DNA of 6,445 nt from Gammaproteobacteria bacterium UBA3532 (GCA_002376965.1 DFOV01000140.1:1125-7569), one strand, 5' to 3'; shown: positions 1 to 5,522, counted from the first letter of the stretch. Translations and numbers: made by a program. Notes: generated from the sequence alone by a model not told the origin.

Positions 1-779
1 GGAGCTTCTTCTTGAAAATGAAATAGCTCTAGTTTCTTCGCTAATTTTCTATGGTCGCGTTTTTCAGCTTCTTCCAAGCGATGGAGGTATTTCTTAAGAT
101 CTTTTTTATTGGTCCAAGCAGTTCCGTATATTCGCTGAAGCATTTCATTGTTGCTATCACCACGCCAATAAGCGCCCGCAACTTTCATTAATTTAAACGC
201 TTTTATTTTCCCTGTTGAAGGAACATGAGGCCCTCGACATAGATCAATAAAATCGCCCTGCTTATATAACGATAGCACTTCATTTTGCGGAATACTTTCA
301 ATAATTTCGGCTTTATAAGCTTCGCCCATATCCTTGAAGAAGCCAACTGCTTCGTCTCGAGGCATTTCTGTGCGAGATACAGAGTAGTCTGCTTTGGCTA
401 GCTCTCCCATTTTTTTCTCAATGGCTTCGAGGTCTTCGGGCGTAAAGGGTCGCTCATAGGAAAAATCATAATAAAAGCCATTTTCGATTACCGGCCCTAT
501 AGTGACCTGGGCATCAGGAAATAGTGATTTAACCGCTTGAGCTAATAAATGAGCACATGAATGCCGAATCACTTCCAGACCGTCTTCATCACGTTCAGTG
601 ATAATGCTGAGTTCGGTATCTTCCGTCAATGTGTAGCTGGTATCGACAAGTTTGCCATCGACCTTCCCGGCAAGTGCGGATTTTGCCAAGCCAGGACCAA
701 TATCTTGCGCGACCCCGAAAACACTCACTGGTTGTGAATATTCTCGCTGACTACCATCAGGAAGAGTGATTATGGGCAT
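1..779 (-). CDS. thrS: Threonyl-tRNA synthetase, N-terminal part (runs off left edge)
   Basis: Cytoplasmic class II aminoacyl-tRNA synthetase that charges tRNA-Thr and hydrolyses mischarged Ser-tRNA-Thr. Only codons 1-259 lie here; the E. coli enzyme is about 642 residues, so the catalytic and anticodon-binding domains are outside the window. Translating the minus strand from ATG at 779-777 gives [20 protein letters not shown], a TGS domain (about 1-61) almost identical in pattern to E. coli ThrRS. The editing domain (about 62-225) follows with all four zinc/editing-site residues visible: H73 and H77 in RHSCAH, C181 and H185 in DLCRGPH. The run [20 protein letters not shown] and the later [12 protein letters not shown] mark the linker into the catalytic core. 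The start is supported by AAAGG on the minus strand (plus 786-790), about 6-7 nt before ATG. It is divergent from lexA, with 327 bp between the two starts. In E. coli thrS precedes infC-rpmI-rplT; that cannot be checked here. Family assignment is essentially certain. Confidence 0.97.
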   Translation of the reverse strand, partial: MPIITLPDGSQREYSQPVSVFGVAQDIGPGLAKSALAGKVDGKLVDTSYTLTEDTELSIITERDEDGLEVIRHSCAHLLAQAVKSLFPDAQVTIGPVIENGFYYDFSYERPFTPEDLEAIEKKMGELAKADYSVSRTEMPRDEAVGFFKDMGEAYKAEIIESIPQNEVLSLYKQGDFIDLCRGPHVPSTGKIKAFKLMKVAGAYWRGDSNNEMLQRIYGTAWTNKKDLKKYLHRLEEAEKRDHRKLAKKLELFHFQEEA

Positions 780-898
780 AATAAACCTTTACGAACAGAT
801 TAGAGAGATAATGGGCGTGAAATTAGCAAATTTGTACCGCTACCACAAGCACTGAAATAAAAAATATAGATACCCCCCGTCTTTAGCCTCAATACCGC

Positions 899-924
899 TG
901 TATAACCAAACCATTGTATAACCA
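899..924. repeat. 10-bp direct repeat, 16-bp period
   Basis: TGTATAACCA occurs at 899-908 and again at 915-924, an exact repeat with the two starts 16 bp apart. Both copies lie in the thrS/lexA divergent control region, and one supplies the proposed thrS -10 hexamer. It may be a duplicated promoter segment or a pair of protein-binding sites; no regulator is recognisable from the motif. Confidence 0.5.
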
Positions 925-927
925 CAA
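899..927 (-). promoter_or_regulatory. Possible thrS promoter
   Basis: On the minus strand TTGTGG (plus 922-927) and TATACA (plus 899-904) are separated by exactly 17 bp, a reasonable sigma70-type spacing. Transcription would start near 891 and give a thrS leader of roughly 110 nt. The -35 is a weak match, and other AT-rich hexamers closer to thrS could serve instead. The leader contains an AT-rich inverted repeat (820-824 with 829-833) but no visible leader peptide. E. coli thrS is autoregulated through its leader; nothing here proves the same. Confidence 0.33.
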
Positions 928-978
928 TCCTTCACCAACCATTTCGCCCCAATTAATTGAGAAATTCACCAAACAGAA

Positions 979-998
979 AACTGTTCTAACAGACAGTT
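979..998 (+). promoter_or_regulatory. LexA operator (SOS box) upstream of lexA
   Basis: AACTGTTCTAACAGACAGTT carries the invariant CTG (981-983) and CAG (994-996) separated by exactly 10 bp, the gammaproteobacterial SOS-box pattern CTG-N10-CAG. The flanking AA/TT extends the dyad. It sits 108 bp upstream of the lexA start codon, as expected for negative autoregulation. I cannot fix the associated -35/-10: TATGCT (1000-1005) lies just downstream but has no good -35 partner. No second CTG-N10-CAG box was seen elsewhere in the window. Confidence 0.85.
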
Positions 999-1009
999 GT
1001 ATGCTACTC

Positions 1010-1106
1010 TCTATTTCGAAGGTTATACCCGTTTCTACTCACCCTTTTTCGCTTTGGGTGCTGTGGTAATTTATAGTCGCCATTTTCGTTGCAGGCAGGA
1101 TAAACC
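1010..1106 (+). other. lexA leader region with small inverted repeat
   Basis: This AT-rich stretch between the SOS box and the lexA start contains CACCC (1040-1044) and GGGTG (1056-1060), a 5-bp inverted repeat with an 11-nt T-rich loop. It also has TATAGT (1072-1077), which resembles a -10 but lacks a clear -35. AGGA (1097-1100) is the lexA Shine-Dalgarno, 6 nt before ATG. No open reading frame of note is present. Confidence 0.35.
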
Positions 1107-1712
1107 ATGCTAGAACCGCTTACCCAGAAACAACAAAATGTATTTGATTTCATCCAGAAGTTCTTGACCGATTATGGGATCCCTCCTAGTCAGGCTGATA
1201 TCGCAGACGGCCTGAAATTTCGTTCCAAAACGGCAGCAGCAGACCACCTTCGGACACTGCAGCGCAAAGGTTATATTAAGCTCCATGGCGATACACCTCG
1301 CGGCATACAGCTATTAACCGGTGAACCCGACTCTATCCCCATTATCGGTGATGTCGCCGCAGGAACGCCTATTCAAGCAGTAGAAAACATCGAAAAAGTC
1401 GTTTCTTTACCTGCTAGCATTTTTAAACAACGTCCGACCTATTTGTTACGCGTTCGTGGCGACAGTATGAAGGACGCTGGAATACTAGATGGCGATCTCA
1501 TAGCCGTGCGCAAAGTACAATATGCAGATATAGGCCAAATCGTTGTAGCTCGTATCAATGCGGATGAAGTGACGGTAAAACGACTAGGCGTTGAGGAAGG
1601 TAACCCCGTATTATACCCAGAAAACAATCTTTATGATCCAATCTATGTTGTACCAGAAGACTTAGTAATTGAAGGCGTGTTTGTTGGACTGATCCGCGGC
1701 TGTGACGGTTAA
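1107..1712 (+). CDS. lexA: LexA repressor, self-cleaving SOS regulator
   Basis: Dimeric transcriptional repressor of the DNA-damage (SOS) regulon; RecA-ssDNA filaments trigger its autocleavage. The 201 residues match the usual length of about 200. The N-terminal winged helix-turn-helix (about 1-70) includes IPPSQADIADGLKFRS followed by the recognition helix. The cleavage motif VAAG is at 83-86, predicting a cut between A85 and G86. The S24-type protease dyad is Ser120 in RGDSMKD and Lys158 in EVTVKRL, so autocleavage should be intact. The ATG has AGGA 6 nt upstream, and an SOS box lies at 979-998, supporting autoregulation. Oddity: the recognition helix reads SKTAAADHLRTL where E. coli and Pseudomonas have SPNAAEEHLKAL, so several DNA-contacting positions differ although the operator looks standard. 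No sulA-like gene follows; a terminator does. It could be a second LexA paralogue rather than the only one. Confidence 0.95.
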   Translation: MLEPLTQKQQNVFDFIQKFLTDYGIPPSQADIADGLKFRSKTAAADHLRTLQRKGYIKLHGDTPRGIQLLTGEPDSIPIIGDVAAGTPIQAVENIEKVVSLPASIFKQRPTYLLRVRGDSMKDAGILDGDLIAVRKVQYADIGQIVVARINADEVTVKRLGVEEGNPVLYPENNLYDPIYVVPEDLVIEGVFVGLIRGCDG

Positions 1713-1783
1713 ATGAGGATATTGATGCTAGCTTGTTTTGTACGAATATTGGTATGTACGCATAGAAGTTTTAAGCAAATAAA

Positions 1784-1824
1784 AAGGCCAAAGTGTTACC
1801 TTTGGCCTTAACATCAATTTTTTT
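1784..1824 (+). terminator. Rho-independent terminator after lexA, possibly bidirectional
   Basis: AAGGCCAAAG (1784-1793) and CTTTGGCCTT (1800-1809) form a perfect 10-bp stem with a 6-nt loop. On the plus strand the run of seven Ts (1818-1824) starts 8 nt after the stem, rather far for an ideal terminator. On the minus strand the stem is directly followed by TTTTTATTT, so it may work in both directions. It lies 71 bp past the lexA stop and indicates lexA is transcribed alone. Confidence 0.8.
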
Positions 1825-1851
1825 CTAACTCGCGTTACAAAAAATAGTTTT

Positions 1852-1857
1852 TATAAT
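1852..1857 (+). promoter_or_regulatory. Consensus -10 hexamer, possible promoter
   Basis: TATAAT matches the sigma70 -10 consensus exactly, just beyond the lexA terminator, but no good -35 lies 16-18 bp upstream (1829-1834 is CTCGCG). If used, transcription would begin near 1864 and read into the hairpin cluster at 1886-1969. In AT-rich DNA such a hexamer can arise by chance. Confidence 0.22.
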
Positions 1858-1885
1858 CTGCCTTGTTATTCTTTCTAGCTCCATC

Positions 1886-1969
1886 GTTGCTTGTTCAGCA
1901 ACTTTACTTGCGCACTATCTTTTATTGTAGTTGCCTCTTTTGGTTGAGGCTTAACAGCTCTAACGCTGT
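1886..1969 (+). other. Tandem hairpin cluster in non-coding DNA (possible small RNA or leader)
   Basis: Three short inverted repeats follow one another: GTTGCT/AGCAAC (1886-1891 with 1897-1902, 5-nt loop), GCCTC/GAGGC (1933-1937 with 1946-1950, 8-nt loop) and ACAGC/GCTGT (1954-1958 with 1965-1969, 6-nt loop). The 330 bp from 1825 to 2154 contain no ORF with a credible start and ribosome-binding site, so these structures are otherwise unexplained. The second and third stems are too close to allow all extended pairings at once. There is no U-run after the third stem, so a discrete sRNA 3' end is not visible. The cluster could instead be part of a long 5' leader of the response-regulator gene, or chance. 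Confidence 0.28.
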
Positions 1970-2065
1970 AGGATTCATACTAATGGATTAATTACTGCCC
2001 GTCTATCGCACAAAAGTGTGATATTTGCAGAAATTCTCAAGCAAAAAGTCAGGTTTGATCCATAC

Positions 2066-2077
2066 TGTGATAATCAC
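2066..2077 (+). promoter_or_regulatory. Extended -10 with overlapping palindrome before the response regulator
   Basis: TGTGATAAT (2066-2074) fits an extended -10 (TGn plus a hexamer one base from TATAAT). The overlapping GTGATAATCAC (2067-2077) is a perfect 5+1+5 palindrome, a typical shape for a regulator site. No strong -35 is present, which is usual for extended -10 promoters. The leader to the ATG at 2155 would be about 75 nt and includes an AT-rich 7-bp stem (2095-2101 with 2109-2115). Confidence 0.35.
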
Positions 2078-2154
2078 TTTGCATCTTTTAGATTTTGTTT
2101 TTCTCCACAAAACAAGGTAACGTACAGCTATAACTCACTGTTGGTAAAGATAAA

Positions 2155-2766
2155 ATGCTTGAAAATTGGGAAAGAATTCTAATCATTGATGATCACCCAT
2201 TGTTTGCTGATGGATTAAAAGCTGCGATTGGAACCATTGCCTCTCATATATATGTACAAATCGCACGAACAGGTAACTCAGGCATTGAACTAGCTCAGTC
2301 GCGAGACTACGACCTGGTATTTCTTGATCTTAAATTACCCGATATGGGCGGAATAGAAATATTGAACGAGTTCAATCGCCTATCCGTTCACCATCCAGTC
2401 ATTTTTATATCGGGTGACCACAATGCTTCATTAAACATGCGCGCTGGCCAGCTTGGAGCACTTGGAGCCATGTCAAAAAATATAGATCGCGAGAAGCTAA
2501 CCAACGTTTTAAGTGCTATCGATGAAGGAGAGTCTTACTTCGAGGAGACGATGGAAGATCAGGTAGCTAGCTGTATAAAACTTACCAAAAGAGAAAAGCA
2601 GGTTCTTGATGGATTAAATCGCGGCTTATCCAATAAAGATATCACCGAAGAGCTTTTTATTTCCGAGAATACTTTACGAACCCACCTTCGTTCGCTGTTT
2701 AAAAAGTTTAATGTAAAAAACAGAACAGCCTGTGTACTGGAAGCCAAGTCCCACCACTTGATTTAG
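2155..2766 (+). CDS. NarL/FixJ-type response regulator (REC + LuxR HTH)
   Basis: Phosphorylation-controlled transcription factor in the cytoplasm. At 203 residues it has the usual two-domain length. The receiver domain (about 6-125) shows the acidic pair D12/D13 in IIDDHPLF, phospho-acceptor D58 in FLDLKLPDMGG, the switch Ser86 in IFISGD and K108 in MSKN, so the phosphorylation site is complete. The LuxR-type helix-turn-helix (about 141-198) begins LTKREKQVLDGLNRGLSNKD and continues ENTLRTHLRSLFKKF. No histidine kinase gene is in the window, so it is an orphan here and its signal and targets are unknown. The ATG has only a weak GGTAAAG upstream, but no better start exists nearby. It is closely followed by a DksA-like gene (8 bp between stop and start), implying one transcript. 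The HTH family is certain; a specific name is not justified. Confidence 0.92.
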   Translation: MLENWERILIIDDHPLFADGLKAAIGTIASHIYVQIARTGNSGIELAQSRDYDLVFLDLKLPDMGGIEILNEFNRLSVHHPVIFISGDHNASLNMRAGQLGALGAMSKNIDREKLTNVLSAIDEGESYFEETMEDQVASCIKLTKREKQVLDGLNRGLSNKDITEELFISENTLRTHLRSLFKKFNVKNRTACVLEAKSHHLI

Positions 2767-2770
2767 GAGG
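2765..2770 (+). promoter_or_regulatory. Strong Shine-Dalgarno overlapping upstream stop codon
   Basis: AGGAGG shares its first two bases with the TAG stop of the response regulator (2764-2766) and lies 4 nt before the GTG start at 2775. A perfect Shine-Dalgarno supports this rare start codon, and the overlap suggests that translation of the two genes is coupled. Confidence 0.8.
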
Positions 2771-2774
2771 CTCC

Positions 2775-3143
2775 GTGGAAGAGCTATCAGAACAGCAATT
2801 AACCAGCCTTACTGACAAGCTTCTTGCCACTAAATCTGAATTAGAAACGCTATTGGCAACGAGTAAGGAGCTCACAGCTACCGTCACTTTGGATCAGCAA
2901 GCTGTGGGCAGGCTAAGCCGAATGGATGCCATGCAACAACAAAGTATGGCTAAAGCAAAAACTCAACTTTACGAAAAGCAATATCGGCAAGTGCTAAAAG
3001 CGCTGAATCGAATAGACATAAACGACTATGGATACTGTCAGACCTGTGATGAAAGCATTGGTTTTTCTCGCCTAGCTGTTCGCCCAGAAAGCGATTTATG
3101 TATCCAGTGCCAAGAAAAAGCGGAAAAACACGCTACACGTTAG
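2775..3143 (+). CDS. Short DksA/TraR-family C4 zinc-finger protein
   Basis: Likely binds RNA polymerase through the secondary channel, as DksA and TraR do, but its effect is unknown. The 122 residues are shorter than E. coli DksA (151). Residues about 1-82 are predicted helical coiled coil. VGRLSRMDAMQQQ (44-56) falls where the DksA coiled-coil tip would be; the acidic residue there (D51) is followed by Ala, but the full DksA tip pattern is not obvious. The C-terminal C4 zinc finger is intact: C88 and C91 in GYCQTC, C109 and C112 in LCIQC. The GTG start is chosen because AGGAGG lies directly before it and because it directly follows the response-regulator stop. It is most likely co-transcribed with that regulator. 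It is not dksA itself; small DksA-like proteins with an RLSRMDA motif are a separate, poorly characterised group. It converges with the PilZ gene 5 bp beyond its stop. Confidence 0.88.
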   Translation: MEELSEQQLTSLTDKLLATKSELETLLATSKELTATVTLDQQAVGRLSRMDAMQQQSMAKAKTQLYEKQYRQVLKALNRIDINDYGYCQTCDESIGFSRLAVRPESDLCIQCQEKAEKHATR

Positions 3144-3148
3144 CAGCC

Positions 3149-3793
3149 CTAAATCATCTGCAGTTGCTCTAGTTGTTTGCGATAAATAAAAGCACGATGT
3201 AAAACATCATTGACATCTGAAATCTTGGTTATTGCACCACCGTAAAAATACCCTTGGTCTTTTTTGGCCAGCGGTCCGATAGACTTCACTTCCATCGACA
3301 AGTGTATAGTTCGCATTTTTCCGGTAAAAACGACGTTATATTCAACATCAACCACCTGCCCTTCTTTTACCAGCAGTTTGGGAGTTTCGATGCGTAATCC
3401 TTTTTCACTTAGGTTAACGATATCTCCCTGTGCTACTTTACCGTTAGCCATTAGCTTGGCTTTGATGCGTGCAGCCACACGAAAAGCAGAGCGAATCTGT
3501 TTTTTCTCCATTATTTCAGGAATAAGCAAATGAACATAGGGAAAAGGCTGCATTCGTACGCAAACTACACGTGTATTAAAGGCTACCATAGAATTAACTG
3601 CCATAAATCGAATGCTGCCGCGTTCTCCTTCGGTTAAGAGTATTACCTTGCCATCAGGCGTTAAAGGACAGCTAACCACCAAACTGTTCTGGTGATATCC
3701 AATAACCCGAACTTGCATTTTCTTCGTTTGATCGCGCTGGAGTTCGAGATAAATCGACTCACCTGGCAGTAGAAATATTTCGCTGAGATCCAT
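3149..3793 (-). CDS. PilZ-domain cyclic-di-GMP-binding protein (YcgR-like layout)
   Basis: Probable cyclic-di-GMP receptor, 214 residues, no signal peptide or membrane segment visible, so cytoplasmic. An N-terminal beta-rich domain (about 1-95), of the kind preceding PilZ in YcgR-like proteins, is followed by the PilZ domain (about 98-208). Both ligand-binding motifs are present: RxxxR as R101-SAF-R105, and (D/N)xSxxG as N127-L-S129-EK-G132. YcgR relatives act as flagellar brakes, but others regulate polysaccharide synthesis or pili, and no flagellar gene is nearby, so the output is unknown. The ATG at 3793-3791 has only a weak purine-rich AAAAGAA upstream. It is transcribed toward the DksA-like gene, with 5 bp between the stops and no hairpin terminator in the gap, so the two transcripts probably overlap at their 3' ends. 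Divergent from aat. Confidence 0.9.
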   Translation of the reverse strand: MDLSEIFLLPGESIYLELQRDQTKKMQVRVIGYHQNSLVVSCPLTPDGKVILLTEGERGSIRFMAVNSMVAFNTRVVCVRMQPFPYVHLLIPEIMEKKQIRSAFRVAARIKAKLMANGKVAQGDIVNLSEKGLRIETPKLLVKEGQVVDVEYNVVFTGKMRTIHLSMEVKSIGPLAKKDQGYFYGGAITKISDVNDVLHRAFIYRKQLEQLQMI

Positions 3794-3819
3794 AAATTCT
3801 TTTGTGTTACCCTAGCGGC

Positions 3820-3848
3820 AAATAACCTATACCTCTGATATTAGGCAA
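3820..3848 (-). promoter_or_regulatory. Possible PilZ-gene promoter in the PilZ/aat divergent gap
   Basis: On the minus strand TTGCCT (plus 3843-3848) and TTATTT (plus 3820-3825) are 17 bp apart. On the plus strand TGATATTAG (3836-3844) resembles an extended -10 that could drive aat, starting about 28 nt before its GTG. The 85-bp gap must hold signals for both genes, but each match is weak. Confidence 0.25.
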
Positions 3849-3878
3849 TCAATTCAATTTCAGCAACGTAAGATCCCT

Positions 3879-4592
3879 GTGATACCACACCTCGATCCAT
3901 TTTCACTAAGGTTTCCATCAATCGAGCGAGCACTATCTGACCCAGACGGACTGCTTGCAGCTGGTGGTGACTTGCGCTCCGAAAGACTTTTAGAGGCTTA
4001 TAGCCAAGGCATATTTCCCTGGTATTCTGACAACCAGCCCATCCTGTGGTGGTGCCCCAGTGAACGCGCGGTTATATTTCCTGGAGAAGCCCGAGTTAAT
4101 CGAAGCTTCCGTAAGTTCCTACGTCAACAGAAGATCAAAGTATCAATCGATCAATGCTTTGAAGACGTTATTCGCCACTGCGCCTCAGTACCACGCAATG
4201 AAGGCCCGGGCACATGGATTAACGAATCGATGATTGAGGCCTACTACAACCTGTATATTCTCGGACACGCCCACTCGGTAGAGGTCTACCAAGATGGTAG
4301 TCTAGTAGGAGGGCTTTATGGCGTAAGTATTGGTGGGGCATTTTGCGGGGAGTCGATGTTCAGTTTGCGACCAAATGCATCCAAGTGTGCCCTGCTTTAT
4401 CTTAGCCAAACGCTTGAGGCTCTTGATTTCAGCGTTATCGACTGTCAAATAATGAATCCCTATTTAGAGCAAATGGGTGCGCGTTCAATCCCACGCAGTA
4501 TGTTTCTACAAATATTGGGCAACGCCGTCACAAAACCCATTAAACCAAATTGGAGTTGGCCGACAAAACCGCTAAACTTTCAGTATGACTAG
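3879..4592 (+). CDS. aat: Leucyl/phenylalanyl-tRNA-protein transferase
   Basis: Transfers Leu or Phe from aminoacyl-tRNA to proteins with N-terminal Lys or Arg (EC 2.3.2.6), making them substrates for ClpS/ClpAP; cytoplasmic. The 237 residues compare with 234 in E. coli. The N-terminal part reads FPSIERALSDPDGLLAAGGD, then GIFPWYSDNQPILWW (44-58), both hallmarks of the family. The GNAT-fold catalytic half carries GTWI (111-114), LGHAHSVEV (128-136), FCGESMFS (155-162), NASK (166-169) and IDCQ (187-190), all matching the E. coli enzyme. The start is GTG at 3879; no ATG or GTG lies upstream in frame before the promoter region and no strong Shine-Dalgarno is visible, so initiation is probably weak. 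Its last 8 bp overlap bpt, so the two are one operon. Function is secure. Confidence 0.96.
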   Translation: MIPHLDPFSLRFPSIERALSDPDGLLAAGGDLRSERLLEAYSQGIFPWYSDNQPILWWCPSERAVIFPGEARVNRSFRKFLRQQKIKVSIDQCFEDVIRHCASVPRNEGPGTWINESMIEAYYNLYILGHAHSVEVYQDGSLVGGLYGVSIGGAFCGESMFSLRPNASKCALLYLSQTLEALDFSVIDCQIMNPYLEQMGARSIPRSMFLQILGNAVTKPIKPNWSWPTKPLNFQYD

Positions 4593-5313
4593 TGCAAACC
4601 AAGATTTAACCTTCTACATCACCAGTAACCACCCCTGTAGCTACCTGGAAGACAAGGAAGCGAAAACGGTCTATCTCGATCCGAACCATCCGATATCCTA
4701 CAATGACTATCAACTGCTAACCCATAATGGCTTCAGGCGCAGTGGCGACAACCTCTACACTCCAAAGTGTGATGGGTGCAACGGCTGCTTATCTTCCAGA
4801 GTGAGGGTTCGGGATTTTACACCGACCAGAAAACAGCGCCGTATTTTACGCAAGAACAAAGCCCTTACTTTGCATCGCGAGAAAGCAACATTTAATAATG
4901 AGCACTATGCTTTATACGAAAAATACATCAACCAGCGTCACTGTGACGGTGAAATGTACCCAGCCAGCGAAAAGCAATACAAAGACTTTTTGTTCTCGCG
5001 CTGGGCCAATACCGACACCTTAGAATTTCGCCTTAGTGGTGAAATCGTGGCCGTCGCATTTATCGATGTACTAGAAGACGGACTATCGGCTATCTACACC
5101 TTTTTCGACCCTGATTTTCATCAACATAGCCTTGGTGTATATTGCATATTGAAACAAATAGAGCTATGCCAGCAACAACAGTTTGACTACCTTTACTTAG
5201 GCTTTTGGATTAACGGTTGTCAAAAAATGCGCTACAAAGCCGAATACCAGCCACTTGAACTGTATCTCCACGGCTTTTGGCAACAATACGACACCACTCA
5301 CCCTTTCGGATGA
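4585..5313 (+). CDS. bpt: Aspartate/glutamate leucyltransferase (bacterial Ate/Bpt family)
   Basis: Adds Leu from Leu-tRNA to proteins with N-terminal Asp or Glu (EC 2.3.2.29), complementing Aat in the N-degron pathway; older annotation calls it arginyl-tRNA-protein transferase (ate). The 242 residues are normal length. The N-terminal Ate domain has C18 in HPCSYLEDKEA and a C62-x2-C65-x2-C68 cluster in YTPKCDGCNGC, the conserved cysteines of the family. The C-terminal GNAT-fold domain shows YTFFDPD (171-177), LGVYCI (183-188) and the signature YLGFWINGCQKMRYKAEYQP (204-223). The ATG lies within the last codons of aat (ATGACTAG) with no own Shine-Dalgarno, so translation is presumably coupled to aat. 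In Pseudomonas relatives infA commonly follows; here it does not. Strong assignment; the Leu-to-Asp/Glu specificity is taken from the family, not seen. Confidence 0.95.
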   Translation: MTSANQDLTFYITSNHPCSYLEDKEAKTVYLDPNHPISYNDYQLLTHNGFRRSGDNLYTPKCDGCNGCLSSRVRVRDFTPTRKQRRILRKNKALTLHREKATFNNEHYALYEKYINQRHCDGEMYPASEKQYKDFLFSRWANTDTLEFRLSGEIVAVAFIDVLEDGLSAIYTFFDPDFHQHSLGVYCILKQIELCQQQQFDYLYLGFWINGCQKMRYKAEYQPLELYLHGFWQQYDTTHPFG

Positions 5314-5337
5314 AAGCCTTCTTTTTCCACGTAAAAT

Positions 5338-5358
5338 AGTGACAATCGCGTCATTTTT
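5338..5358 (+). terminator. Weak candidate terminator after bpt
   Basis: AGTGAC (5338-5343) can pair with GTCATT (5350-5355, one G-U pair) around a 6-nt loop, with the T-run of 5354-5358 partly forming and partly following the stem. The stem is short and AT-poor only at its tip, so efficiency would be low. It is the best plus-strand candidate for ending the aat-bpt transcript. Confidence 0.3.
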
Positions 5359-5438
5359 GGCTATTTGTGTTGCTATTTTTCGACACTAACAATCGAAAAA
5401 TTAAGTGGTTATGATGCTATTACTGACAAAAATAGCCA
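5358..5438. repeat. Inverted-repeat cluster between bpt and the lipoprotein gene
   Basis: TGGCTATTT (5358-5366) is matched by AAATAGCCA (5430-5438), a perfect 9-bp inverted repeat 63 bp apart. Inside lies ATTTTTCG/CGAAAAAT (5375-5382 with 5394-5401), a perfect 8-bp stem with an 11-nt loop. GTGGTTAT (5405-5412) can pair with ATAGCCAC (5432-5439). GCTATT recurs at 5360-5365, 5372-5377 and 5416-5421, and inverted as AATAGC at 5431-5436 and 5447-5452. TATGAT (5410-5415) could be a -10 for the lipoprotein gene, but no good -35 is visible. The role is unknown: operator cluster, weak terminator or remnant of a small repeat element. Confidence 0.45.
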
Positions 5439-5522
5439 CGAGTGTGAATAGCGTCTCAGATAAATTCAATCAGCTAACTACACTAAAATTTAGCACACCA
5501 ATAATTGATAAGGGCCATAATA

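Noticed and set aside
1439..1627. Open frame antisense to lexA
   Set aside because: Entirely inside lexA, no ribosome-binding site and no recognisable family; a shadow of the strong lexA coding frame.
1713..1811. Small plus-strand ORF of 32 codons directly after the lexA stop
   Set aside because: It has no Shine-Dalgarno of its own beyond the lexA end, its last codons form the terminator stem, and its composition is not protein-like. Chance reading through the 3' untranslated region is the simpler view.
1922..1978. Minus-strand ORF of 18 codons beginning MNPTALELL
   Set aside because: Very short, no ribosome-binding site, and it coincides with the hairpin cluster. A neighbouring minus frame is also open for about 33 codons but lacks a start codon, within chance for AT-rich DNA.
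2559..2747. Open frame antisense to the response-regulator HTH domain
   Set aside because: The sense frame encodes a well-formed LuxR-type helix-turn-helix; the antisense frame lacks start signals and homology.
3264..3533. Open frame antisense to the PilZ gene
   Set aside because: The PilZ frame carries both cyclic-di-GMP motifs; the opposite frame has no domain or start signal.
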